From: Ananas comosus
Lineage: Eukaryota > Streptophyta > Magnoliopsida > Poales > Bromeliaceae
Length of the DNA stretch: 64,000 nt
Reading direction: 5' to 3'
NCBI RefSeq assembly: GCF_001540865.1
Contig: NC_033628.1
Coordinates: forward strand, 3,421,077 to 3,485,076
Under the pieces are notes generated by a model. It did not search any database. It saw only the letters and a program-made list of their open reading frames with translations, and had not been told where the DNA came from. Position 1 is the first letter of the stretch, and each line of letters opens with the position of its first letter. The translations under genes were made by a program, and so were the position numbers. Shown piece after piece: positions 30,921 to 42,420 of this stretch.

Positions 30921-33508
30921 TGTCACGCCCCGGATTACACTTTCCCCGGGCACGCCGACAAATCCGCCGTATACAAAGAAATTTTCCCTGTATACGAAGC
31001 GATAGCTGTACCTGTAAATCAAACACTACTACGAACAGTAGTAGAGAGCTGCTAGAGAAAACTGAAGCTAAATAAAACAGAGTTTCATATACATAGTTCA
31101 GATCCAAAATACAGAGCTACTCGCACTGGCGAGTTAAGTCAACTATGTACATAAACTCGAAACAAAACATCTACCTGCAGTAGGGCACCTCTAGCTCAGC
31201 ACGTCGGGTAGGGCTCTAACTCGCGACGCCCTTGCCTCGATCCTGGTCCGCAGACGGTGCAGCAGCCGGAACCTGTGGCTCTGCAAAAACATAGGTAACA
31301 ACTGGGCGTGAGAACTACTGTAAAAACAAGTAGTCCTCAGTGGGTACCGCCCAAAACAACATCGGTCCACCCACTAAGTCTACAGAAGGGAGCAAGAATA
31401 GTAGGAAAAGCAGGAAGTACACTCTACCGCTATCAATCACTACACTATCATGCTCTACACTAACCAACTGTAGGAAATGTCAAATCTGACCCAATCCAAT
31501 CGGGACTGTAAGCATACCCGTCCCCGGGACTGTGAATACACCCGTCCCTGCCCCGTTGCGACTATCAGGCTCTATCCACACTAACTGGTCCGTGGAGAGC
31601 AAGTCCAACTGGCATGAGCGACACCAACGCAAAAGCACAAGCCTGACTCCGGAGTGGCACTCGTGGGCGCTACCCAACCGAGTATGCAGCGTATCTCTGT
31701 CGAGCTCAAACAGGCTCCAACTAGCCAAAGTCAAGTGAACAGGGTCAAAACAGGTCTACAAACCAAACCCACGTGCCCTCGGCACAATCTGTGACCAAAA
31801 CAAGAATCTGGGTCCACCGCTAACCCGAACGGCACCCAATGACCCGAAACAGCCTATACTCTGCTGAAAAATAAGCTCGGCACCTCAGCACGAGCGTAAA
31901 TGCCATCTAAACTACCCCAGGTATCCATCGCACTAATACGGCAACGATACAATCGAAACACGGCTCCTAGAGCTAAATCTGGTAGTTTAAGCATATGACG
32001 GGTCAAAACGCAGGTTTTCTCCTAAGTCAAATTTCAAGTCCAACATGTATAATCTAAATATTCATTTCAGCATGCTTCTACATTCATATTACATTCAAAA
32101 ATGCTAATCGATGAATTAAAGCATGATTTACAACAATCGAACCATACACGTTGACTAACATGCACTTAGGAGCGAAACCGATGATACACCCACCTCTAAT
32201 GCAATTCCTGGCAGCACGGGACTCCCTCGGCTGTGGCACAACCTGCTGGATCGACGGAAAATGTCCGAGTCTCACAATCAAGCTATCTCCAAGCTATCAA
32301 CATCAAAATCCACAATTCAGTCCAAATACACAGCAGCAGAGAAGAGAAGGGTTTCGACCAAGCTAACCTTCACCAAAATCCACAAGTAACAACTTCGTGG
32401 ATTCCTCTCGCAGTCCTGAAACTAACGAATCAAGTTTCGTCGAAATCCGATGCTCCTACGTCGAGTACGAGCTGAAATACCAACAGTCGACGATAAAGTT
32501 CAGCAAAACAGCACTTAAGCTTAAAAATCCCAATTCCAATGTCAAAACTCACCTAATGAACTCCAAATCAGGTGAAGAAGGTCCCAATTCCAGTGCTGGG
32601 TGATGGTGAACGTGACTCAACTCCACAAAGCCCCTGCTTCCAAAGTTCACCCCAAAAAGAACTCAAAAACTTACAATTCTGCCCACAGCAACAACAGCAG
32701 AGGAAAACTTGAGTTCGACTGAGCTAACCTTCACTAAATTCTGTGAATCATGGCTTCGTGGATTCCTCTGGAAGTCTAGAATCCAGCAAACCAAGTTTCG
32801 TCGAGATCCGATCTTCCTACGTCGCACACGAGTCAAAACACTGGAGGTCGACGCTGAAGAACTGCAGAATCAGCACACCATCAAGCTGGATCAATGGAAC
32901 TTGATGCAATTTGAAGCAAATCCGAGGTTTGAGAGGCTAAGAGGGGTTTCTCTGTGAAGGAGGGAAGAAAAGAGCAGCAAAGGGACGCTTACCAAGTATT
33001 TATAGTGAGTTAGAACGATCCAAAAAGCCTCAGGAACTCAAGCTGCTATCCAGTGCCCCTGCAGAAACGGGCATTTCCGGGCGCCCGGAACCATGTTCTG
33101 GGCGACCAGAACATCCCGACTGCACAAACCGGGCCCTTCGGTCTCTCCGCCCGCGGTGTGCTGCGCCCGTAAACGGCTCCGGCGGAGCTCACCTACCACC
33201 CTGCCACGCGTCGAAGCAAGCGATATTCACGAGGTGGAATTTCCGGACCCACTTCTGGGCGCCCGGAACATAGGATCCGAATTGGCTTCCAGTTTCAGTT
33301 AAATTCAACACTCATTTCTGGGCGACCCTAACAAAGTTCTGGGCGCCCGAATCTGGCAAAACTCCAGTTTTGCTTATTTGAGTGCGCCGAGTCCAATTCT
33401 GCATCCAATTCGTGCAGAATTGACTCAGACTCAGTCCGACACTCTCCAGAGATGTCGACCAGTCTATAATACTGAAGCCAATCCTATCCAAAGCTCAGGA
33501 ACACTACA
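30921..33508 (+). mobile_element. Solo LTR, 2,588 bp
   Basis: Starts TGTCACGCCCCGGATTACAC, ends GGAACACTACA, and is flanked by the 5 bp duplication GTTGA (30916-30920, 33509-33513). No internal domain, primer-binding site or pol frame is present, so recombination between two LTRs probably removed the rest. The last 450 bp carries repeated near-palindromes TTCTGGGCGCCCGGAA (about 33075, 33105, 33255, 33315, 33335). It is the reference copy for the fragments at 3521-4217 and 26028-26268. The several short frames inside are not genes. Confidence 0.95.
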
Positions 33509-33513
33509 GTTGA

Positions 33514-34942
33514 TTGTGATGTATCTACGTGAACATAAGCATCTCTTTTCAAATAGAGTAAAACGACGCTTTTTCTCCTCAAACGAATGAGTGGCGTGAC
33601 ACTTTGTTCCATAAACTTTAACTTATTATAACTTTTTATTCCAACTTTTTGAATTGTTATAATTAAATTTTACAATCTAAATTAGTAGGCTAAATGTTAA
33701 TCTGTAAGTGATACAGCAGTATTGCGATTGACGGTTCAACAATAATTAAAATGCTACAACACTTTCACACCAGTAAATAGTAATTTATCAATATTTAACT
33801 AAATATAAATTATATTATAAAAATTAAGGGTAAATTTCAAATATTATTTCTATGGTTTCACGCTTTCTTACTTTAGTACCCTTTAATTTAAAGTGTATCA
33901 CTTTATTACCCTATAGTTTCATTTTTTTTCTTTCTGTCAGCACTTTCATTAACTCCCTATTAAATCACATACAAAAACTTCAGATACCCTATCTATGATT
34001 TATCGAATATTCACTTTAGTATCGTGTGATTTACCGAATTTTTACTTTAATGACTTGTGGTTTTAATTTCAATACTGATTTAGCGAAAAAAATTAACAGA
34101 GGAAATGACAGAAAGAGAAAAATGAAACCATAGATACTAAAGTGATACCTTTTAAATTATAGGAGACTAGAATGATTAAGCGCGGAATCATAAGAGTGGT
34201 ATTTGAAATGTTTTTAAAAATTAATTATGATAATTTATAAAGTTCGATACAAAAACTATAATCCACATGCATAAATTTCTGATTGAATTACTTGTCTCAA
34301 AGTTTCGTACTTTGCATTTTGACAATCTGAAGAAGATACTGTTTTCTCTTTCTCTTTATTCATCGCGCAAAGCGCGCCACCACACTTTGTCACTGTTTTA
34401 TGCTTTGATAAAAATGCATTAAAAATTATAACATGGTCATTAAGATATTTGATTTTGGAGAGAGATCGTAAGTCACCGCTATTAATTAACCGCGCTTAGA
34501 CTACACATGGAGAATTGTAATATAGGGAGAACACACAAGTTGGGAGAGAACAATAAATTACAATGGAATGATAACATTTAGGCTAAAATACGGAAAAAAA
34601 AAAAATTATACATACTTGCTTTTTTATTTTCCTTCTCAACTTTCAAAAGTATATATTTTGCTCCATCAAAATTTAAAATTGTTACACTTAGCTCCGCTGG
34701 AAAATGACCGACCTAAGATAATTGGTAAGATCGCAATTCGGGTTGATGGTTGGAACTTATGATTAATACTCTGAGGTTGTCGGGTTGAATTAGATCTATT
34801 CTCGTAAAAGCAGAATTCAAAGACACACTTATAGTTGAAACTGAATTTTTAGACTACTTCTGGACTCCCGAAAGTGGTGTGGGCGCCTGAAAGTATTGTT
34901 GCATATGAGCGAGTGCGTTTCGCATTGTCCAGATGATGTTGT
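33514..34942. other. AT-rich DNA, no gene seen
   Basis: Nothing coding. From about 34855 words such as CTGGACTCCCGAAAG and GGGCGCCTGAAAG appear, which may be the decayed tail of another GGGCGCCCGGAA-bearing LTR interrupted by the mini-CACTA. Confidence 0.4.
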
Positions 34943-35298
34943 CATTATAAGAAAATTAATATTTAAGAATGTTTTTTTTATATATTTCACGGTGGTTAAA
35001 AGCATCCAAATATAGTCTACTGTCACATTCGAAAGTTTCAGTTAAGACATCAGCAAATGAAAAGTTGTCGCGTATATATCAACGCTTATGCCAAGCGTCG
35101 GAAAAATATATTCAAAGTGTCGAAAAATTAAAAATAATAGTAAAGTTTATCATTTAATAAATTGGTTCGATACAATAAATGTTTCTTATGATGACGTTTT
35201 TTGAAGCGTCAATATTTACTATATTGCAGGGATGTTTGAGGACGCTTTTCTTAAGTATCATCTAAAAAGTGTTCTTATTTTGAGATTTTCTCATAGTG
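34943..35298. mobile_element. Miniature CACTA element, 356 bp
   Basis: Left end CATTATAAGAAAATTAATA; right end inverted CACTATGAGAAAATCTC; 3 bp duplication TGT on both sides (34940-34942, 35299-35301). Subterminal copies of GACGCTT/AAGCGTC (about 35083, 35195, 35245) are typical of CACTA elements. No transposase. Confidence 0.82.
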
Positions 35299-35554
35299 TG
35301 TGGACACCCGAAGGTTTCAGGCGCAATTCCAGACGCCCGGAGGAATCGTAGATCATGAAAAATTGCAGGCACCCGAAAGGTATTGGGACGTCCGAATATT
35401 GAGGATAAGTGCAACTGAGTGAAAAATGGTGAGAAAATGACTAAATAATAGTGGGCACATGAAATAACCATTTTATCCTTATAAATTTGTCCCTACAAAA
35501 ACCTATCTTCTTCCTCTCTCTCCTCTCGCCTTTACCACCGACCGCGTGGCATAT

Positions 35555-36073
35555 TGTCGGATCGTTGGTACTAACCATTAATCCCAAAAGATCGAGCTAT
35601 TAGAAATATACAACCAATTCTCTTAAAGTGTACAGATACAACGCCCATAGGTCTCGATTGTGACTCGGCCCAATTAGCCTCACGCCACTTCGAACATGAC
35701 TCAGCCCAACCCAGCCTCACGCCCCACCACAGGGCAGGATGCTAGCCCATTTAAGCCAACAATTCCCTCTCCAGCACCTATACATATTTGCCACATGTGG
35801 GAATCGAACCCGTGGCCTCTGGCTCTGATACCACTTGTCGGATCGTTGGCGCTAACCATTAATCCCAAAAGCTAGAGCTGTTAGAAATATGCAACCAATT
35901 CACTTAAGTGTATAGATACAACGCCCAAGGGTCTCGATTGTGATTCGGCCCAATCAGCCTCATGTCACTTCGAACATGACTTGGCCCAACCCAGCCTTAC
36001 GCCATTTCGAACGTGACTTGGCCCAACGTGGCCTCGCGCCACACGGCAGGATGCTTGCCCATTTAAGCCAACA
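35555..36073 (-). mobile_element. TRIM retrotransposon, minus strand, tiny internal domain
   Basis: Direct LTRs at 35555-35761 (207 bp) and 35836-36073 (238 bp, with an extra internal repeat), plus-strand ends TGTCGGATCGTTGG and TTTAAGCCAACA. Only 74 bp separates them. On the minus strand it contains TGGTATCAGAGCC (tRNA-Met primer site, 35833-35821) and, at the other side, the purine tract GGAGAGGGAAT. The flanks CATAT/CATAC fit a 5 bp duplication with one change. Noncoding. Confidence 0.9.
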
Positions 36074-38656
36074 CATACATCGTCTTTGCCACAGCCGAGG
36101 CCTTGCCTTTAATGCTGTCGTCGCCACTATAGACAAATAGGAGGGCGAGATAAAAATAATGGGACTCAATATATATTGTAAAACTAATTATATAAATTGT
36201 GGGTAAAAAGATCATTTTATTCTTTATCTAACTATGGTTAACTTCTTTTACTCATGGTTATCCACATCTTTGAAATAGAAGGATATATTTATAAACGAAA
36301 TTTTTTTTGAAAAAACAAATCTAATCACTTGCTATTAATATCTTTGCAAGGAGCTATATACAATCTATCCAATATCATTAAAGGGTGAACCCTTGGTTTC
36401 CTGTGTTCTCCGTGATTTCGAACCTCTTGCACACTTTGCTCTCTCTAAGATGTAGGGCCTATCCTTCTCCCTATTCATCATTCACGTATATTGCTCTCTC
36501 TCACCCTCTCTTCTCTTCCTTTTTCGCCGCCTCCTACAGAGTTTTCTCTCTGTGAGCTGTACTCTATATTCCCCTAGGATTAGTACTTTCTCCGGGATTT
36601 CGGCCTATCTCTTTTTCTCTGCCTCATCTAGCCTTTCCTCTTCCTCTCTCTCCCTCTCACCGAACCCTAACTTCACCTAGGGTTAGTACTCCCTCCGACG
36701 CATTTAATGCCACCGGAACGTCCCTTTTTCGGAGATGGTTCCCTCTCTGAACTGTACACCTCTATTCGCTGGCGAATCCCCCTCTCCCCGAAACTCCATT
36801 CCTCTTCCCTGTATCCGGCCACCGTACACCTGTATCCACCAAAGATGTAGGCATTTAATGCTACCGCTTACCCAGGTATGGCTTCCTCCTCTCCCGTACG
36901 CCTTGCCCTGCCGGAGATCGAGGCATTTAATGTATCCCTTCTCCGAAGATGGTACACCTGTATCTACCACAAATCTGCGCAATTAATGTTGCGTGACAGT
37001 GCGCCGCTCGACGCGGGAGTGCTCCCCTTCTACCCTCGCTCTTCCTTGGCTTTGTTCTGGTGCTAGTATGTATATATATACACCATTGGGAGGTAAGGTG
37101 CCATATCCAATTGCTTCCGAACTTGCAACTTTTATCTGCCATCTCTGTTATTCTTCGTATTATCGCTGCCTGTGGAAAGAAGGTCGGGCTCTTTGCAAGT
37201 TCCTCTGCTTACTTCTTATATTCTGATGAAGCGTGCCTATGTATATGTTTGGACTCCTTGATGCATGGATGCTTCAATGTCTGGTAGTGGTTTTGCATAG
37301 GGTTCCTCTTGCCCCGCCTTCGCAAATCTGATGTTTTTTTCCCCTGAGATTTGTAAATTATTTTCTTCTTTTCACCTGGGTCTTGCCTGGATTCGAGTTC
37401 TGAAAAGAAATACTTGAGCTTCTTTTTTTTTTTTGGGTATTTTGGTTTCGCTGGAATAGGATTTTTACTTTGGCTTTTTTTTTTTTTGATTTTTTCCTGA
37501 AATAGTTCTTTTGGCTTCGATTTTGCTATTATTTCCCGTGCCCCTTCGAGTGAGGCAATGATATTATAGCCAATAATTGGAACCTATCTACTCTGCTGGA
37601 TTTGCCCCGGGCCGGATGTTGCCTTCCTTATTGAATTTGGTCGCAATGGCACGGCAGCAAATGGCCTCATGACAATCGGTGCAGCCTGCGGCTATTATTG
37701 CGGAGTTCCGATCCATAGAATGTTTATCCTGCTCTTTTACTTTGGGGGAAGAACCAACCTGAGCCATGTTTACCTTACCCTTTTTTTAAAAAAATTTCTT
37801 CTTTCGGTCTTGGTCTTTCCTGGATTTCACGCCCTGGAATTTGCAGATTTTTTTACCTTTTTTTTTTAGGGCTTTTCCCTTTTTTTGTGGTTTTGCTTTT
37901 GCTAGTGAGGAAAAAAACTACTTGGGTTTTTTGTTTTTTTTGTGTTTTTGCTTTCACTGGCAGAGAATTTTTGCTTAGGTCTTTTTTGCTTTCTTCCCGT
38001 TCTTTTGCACGTGATTTTTTTTTCTTACATATGGCTCTCCGAATGTCTCTCCCTAATTCTTAAAATTCTGTCTCGAATTTTCGTGCTATGGGTACAAGCA
38101 TGGAGGTGATCGATATTTCGTTTAAGCATTTGCTGCTTGAAATTACGCAACTCCCCAAATGATAGTCATAAAATTGAAGAGCAATTAGTTTTGACTCCTC
38201 CGAAAGATCCTCACACTGACCTTTCTAACGAAGTAACTCCCCGAATGATAAGTCACTCCAGGTGTTGTTTTCTTTTTCTCATCATTATGCATATAAAAGA
38301 AATGCTACATTTCAAATACTAACGTGATGCAATAATTTTTATCCTGTTCTTAAAAATAAATTAGAAATAGCTTCTGATGTAAAACAACCAAGAAGAAAGC
38401 ATCTTAGGTAATTCTACTAAACTTCTGATATATAGCGCACAAGTCCATAACTAATATTTTTTCATACATTAAAATTACAGGTTTGCAGAAGATGGTGACC
38501 AGAGCAGTAGCAACATCGAATAAAACATTTGGGTTTTTTATATTATTCAATTTACTATGCACTTTGTTAATCCAATGCAAATAATATATAAACGGTTGTT
38601 TTGTTATATCTTCGGAGTTGAACTAATCTTTAATATTAAATATATATATATATATA
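36074..38656. other. 2.6 kb with no recognised gene
   Basis: Pyrimidine-rich, promoter- or leader-like sequence at 36480-37070, a splice-donor-like GGGAGGTAAGGT near 37090, and T-rich runs at 37420-38010. Small frames (for example 36735-36986, 37669-37869) show no family features. It could be a noncoding transcript or a captured gene fragment; I cannot tell. Confidence 0.35.
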
Positions 38657-39197
38657 GGCTATGGCTACTATACTATTATGAGTATTGGAGCCCTCGTACT
38701 CATAAGTTGTTTTCAATGGAGCTTCCGAATCGACGATCCACTCCGTTAAATATGATCTAGAGTATTTGAAATTTCTAGAAAATAAGTTTCGTAAATTTTC
38801 AAAATCATAATAAAGTCCATCAAGTGGGCATAAAATGAACGGTCAAAATCGAACGACGTTCTAAAAAAAGATGATCGGATCCTTCAATTCAAGATCGGAG
38901 TTATTGATCTTTATCTATGTAGTGAATAGAATTTTTTATCAAAAATTCAACAAATTCCGATTCTTTTACACCGTTAAACTAGCAAGTATCCCATACTGGC
39001 CGTTAAAAATTATCAAATTTGTGACCTCTTGATCGTAAGGTAAATGATGTCGAAAAATTATAAAATTTGATTCCTAGAAGTTTTAAATGCTGTCAATATC
39101 TTGTTAACAGTAGGATCGTCGATTCGAAGCTCTATCATCGAAAACAACTTATGAGTATGAGGGCACATCGACTCATAATAGTATATGTAGCCGACTC
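38657..39197. mobile_element. GGCTACTATACT-family MITE
   Basis: Left GGCTATGGCTACTATACTAT, right inverted GAGTCGGCTACATATACTAT, in a TA-rich target. The inner parts are mirror-related, e.g. TCCGAATCGACGATCCAC left and GGATCGTCGATTCGAAGC right. Same family as 24405-24656 but longer. Confidence 0.8.
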
Positions 39198-39212
39198 TAT
39201 ATATATATATAG

Positions 39213-39507
39213 AATTAATGCTACTATACTATCAATAGTAACGAGTCGTTGGTACTATTGAGTTTTCGGCTCGTTGGAATGAAAGGATGTGCGGTTAGGA
39301 TGATGTGGTCCGCAGTTAAATTGATAGTGATCCCTAGGGTTGATTGGGTGGTTGGTTTAATAGTATAATCAACGGATTGAAATGATCAAAGGTAGATCTA
39401 AACGGTAGAAAACTCAATAGTACAAAGGCTTGCTATCTATATCGACTAGTATGGTAGTGCAACCCGATACTCAATAGTACCAAGGCTCGTAATATGATAG
39501 TATCAGT
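39213..39507. mobile_element. Short MITE of the same superfamily
   Basis: GCTACTATACTATCAATAGTA on the left and TACTGATACTATCATATTAC-type inverse on the right, with repeated GTACYAAGGCT words; inverted-terminal, noncoding. Confidence 0.6.
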
Positions 39508-39559
39508 AGCATAATATATATATATTATATATATAAGTATAATTTATATAATAAATAGG

Positions 39560-40112
39560 CTACTATAGCTATCTATGTACCGATGCCAGGTACTATAGTT
39601 TGTTTCGATCTTGGGTGTTTAAATTAACGGATCCACCTCATTAAAATATGATCTAGGTTAATATAAGTTTCTTAGAAGGAATAAATTTTAATTTTTTTCA
39701 GACATCGTTACCTTAGAAATAATTAAATTATGTCAAACATGCAGTCGAAATTGAATAATCTTAAAATTTGAGCATAAGAACTTTTAAATTCCAACGAATC
39801 AACGAACTGGGTTAACCTTTAATCTAGATAGTTTAAGAGTATTTTCCTATCAAAATTGAAAAAATTTATGAGTTCTTCTACGACCGTGTTAAACTCCAAA
39901 CTGCTTATAGTACCATTGAAATCTATAATTTGAAATGATTTGATCTAAGTAAACTATGCTCGAAAAAAATATATAATATTTATTTTAAAAAACTTTAAAT
40001 ACCATAAAATCAGTTTTAACGGTGTGGAGTTGATTGAACACCCTAACATTGAAACGACTATTATGTAACCGGAGTCCCAGTAACTTATAATAGTATAAGG
40101 ACTAGATATATA
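39560..40112. mobile_element. MITE related to 10812-16102
   Basis: GGCTACTATAGCTATC with a CCGATGCCAGG block on the left and ACCGGAGTCCCAGTA on the right. The inside parallels the hAT-split MITE. It contains many single-base indels against that copy. Confidence 0.7.
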
Positions 40113-40130
40113 TATATATATATATATAAT

Positions 40131-40337
40131 AGAGCTAATATGCTATCGGAAGTATAAAGTAGTTGGTGCTTTCGATTTTTTAACCCTTAGATCAACCCCA
40201 TTGATCATTTCTAATCATTGGATTAATATTATTAACCAATGGGGACCACTCAACCTTAAGGGAACCGCTATCATCCCAATCGTAAAATTTTTGATCCAAG
40301 GGCTAAAAAATTAGAAGCACCAACTACTTTATACTTC
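40131..40337. mobile_element. Short MITE
   Basis: CGGAAGTATAAAGTAGTTGG on the left and CCAACTACTTTATACTTCCG on the right form a perfect 20 bp inverted pair, followed by a CA microsatellite (40341-40368). Confidence 0.75.
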
Positions 40338-40339
40338 CG

Positions 40340-40376
<37 letters not shown>

Positions 40377-40920
40377 GAGTCCGGCTACTATACTCTTATG
40401 AGTACGGTCGCATTCGTACTCATAAGTTGTTTTCGATGATTGACCTTCCGAATCGACGATCTAAACTATTAAACATTATCTAGAGCATTTAAAACTTCTA
40501 GAAATCAAATTTTATAATTTTTCGATATCATTTACCTTATGATCAATAGCTCTCAAATTTGACAATTTTTAACGGCCGGTATGTGTTACTTGCTAGTTTA
40601 ACAGTGTTAAAGAATCAGAATAGCTTGAATTTTTGAGAGAAAATTCTATTCATTACCTAGATAAAGATCAATAGACCCGATCTTAAATTAAAGGATCCAA
40701 TCATCCATTTTTAGGACATCGTTCGATTTTGACCGTTCATTTTATATCCGCTTGATGGACTTTATAATGATTTCGAAAAATTACGAAATTTATTTTCTAG
40801 AAGTTTCAAATACTCTAGATCATGTTTAATGGTGTGGATCGTCAATTCGGAAGCCCGAACATTGAAAACAACTTATGAGTACGAAGGGCTCTATACTCAT
40901 AAGAGTATAGTAGCCCTACT
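40377..40920. mobile_element. GGCTACTATACT-family MITE
   Basis: GAGTCCGGCTACTATACTCT to CATAAGAGTATAGTAGCC, about 544 bp, sharing GTTAAAGAATCAGAAT, CCGATCTTAAAT and ATCCGCTTGATGGACTTTAT with its relatives at 38657, 44348 and 59947. Confidence 0.8.
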
Positions 40921-40961
40921 ATATATATATATATATATACTCATATATATATATATATATA

Positions 40962-41206
40962 GAGTGAAGCTACTATGCTTCTGGAAGCACGGAGCCTTCC
41001 GTGCTTCTAAGTCGTTTTCGATGTTGCGACTTTCAAATCGTCGATCGGCTCCGTTAAACTTGATCTAGAGCATTTGAAGTACTTGGAAAATAAATTTTAT
41101 GATTTTTCGATATCATTTGACTAGTGANCGATCGACGATTCGAAAGTCGCAACATGGAAAACGACCTGGAAGCACGGAAGGCTCCGTACTTCCAGAAGCA
41201 TAGTAG

Positions 41207-41209
<3 letters not shown>
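40962..41209. mobile_element. Related MITE collapsed at an n
   Basis: GAGTGAAGCTACTATGCTTC to AGAAGCATAGTAGCCTC. The single n (41128) stands where the two arms meet, so the centre is probably missing. The arms repeat GCACGGAGCCTTCCGTGC and its near inverse. Confidence 0.7.

Positions 41210-41297
<88 letters not shown>
41208..41297. repeat. (CT)n(TA)n compound microsatellite
   Basis: About 27 CT units followed by about 18 TA units, joined to the end of the MITE at 40962-41209. Confidence 0.95.
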
Positions 41298-41305
<8 letters not shown>

Positions 41306-41661
41306 TATTATTTACTACTGTATGTTTAGTGTAAATCTTTCTGCCTGCCATGAAGCACAGGTCCTTAACTAGTTATTCCTAAAAAGTAGAATAATTGATA
41401 AAACAAGAGTCCACACTACGAAGGGGATGTAAAATTTACATACTTTTTGGTGTGTACAAATATCATTGCCAAATAAAATTTGATCATTGGACTAATTATT
41501 GCATTAGTTTATAAACTCTCTATAAATGCATTGAAGAGTGTTAACTAAAATTTAATTATTGGTCAAACTCGGACTTTTACTGAGTCATGTTTGAATGTGC
41601 TAATTCAACCTACAAACCCAAGTTAGCCTATAAACAAATTGTAACCCAATTCAACCAGTAT

Positions 41662-42123
41662 TAGGGATGTCAATGGGTCAGATTCAAGATGGATTTTCAA
41701 AAATCCAAATGCGAACTCAAATTCGATGGATTTTAAAAATCCATATCCAAACCAGCACCCGATCAAAAATTCGAAACCTACAACGGAATCTGAACTCTAA
41801 AATCCGAACCCAAAATAAATATTTTTCTTTCCAATATTTCAAAACATATTACATTAAATCTAAATTTTTAAAACACAAATTTAAATATAACGTCAAACAT
41901 TTTTATATATATTATATAATGTAAAATCAACTCAGGTGTGAGGCGGGTTCGGATTTGGGTTAGATATAGTCAAAATTCATATCTGAATTCAAATCCGTTG
42001 GGTTTCATTTGTAATATCTATATCTAAAACTATATATGTTCATATCTGCTATGTTCATATCTGCTTCATTCAGGTTCAGGTTCGGATAAAATTTCGGATA
42101 TCCACACCTGATTGACATCCCTA
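41662..42123. mobile_element. hAT MITE derived from the 11-16 kb hAT
   Basis: TAGGGATGTCAATGGGTC at the left and, inverted, TAGGGATGTCAATCAGGTG at the right. Flanks ACCAGTAT/ACCAGTTC (6 of 8). The inside keeps GATGGATTTTAAAAATCCA, AAACATATTA and TCAAACATTT words that also follow the left end of the 4.76 kb hAT, so it is an internally deleted relative. Confidence 0.85.
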
Positions 42124-42420
42124 ACCAGTTCGAAGTCAGCCTATAATCTTAATTTAGCCTATTAACAAATCCAATCCATAAACTAATTCAGATAATAAAT
42201 TGAATCCATTCATAAACTAAATCCAGCTCACAAACAAAATTCAATCCATAAAATCTAGTTAAGCCCAAAACCGATCGAGTCTACAACCCAAATCAAACTC
42301 ATAAATCAAACTAAACCCATAAACCAAATTCGATCTATAAAGCAACTCCAACCAACATCAAAGAAACCAAATCTAGCCCACAAATCAAATCCAGCCCACA
42401 TAATATAATTACCCAGAAAT
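42124..42420. repeat. Degenerate short tandem repeat
   Basis: Loose repetition of a unit like CCATAAACCAAATTCAACC through about 42420, and also left of the hAT MITE (41590-41660), which interrupts it. Confidence 0.5.

Noticed and set aside
37560..37870. Frame fragments such as PDVAFLIEF as a copia reverse transcriptase relic
   Set aside because: The resemblance is a few residues only and the neighbouring motifs are absent.
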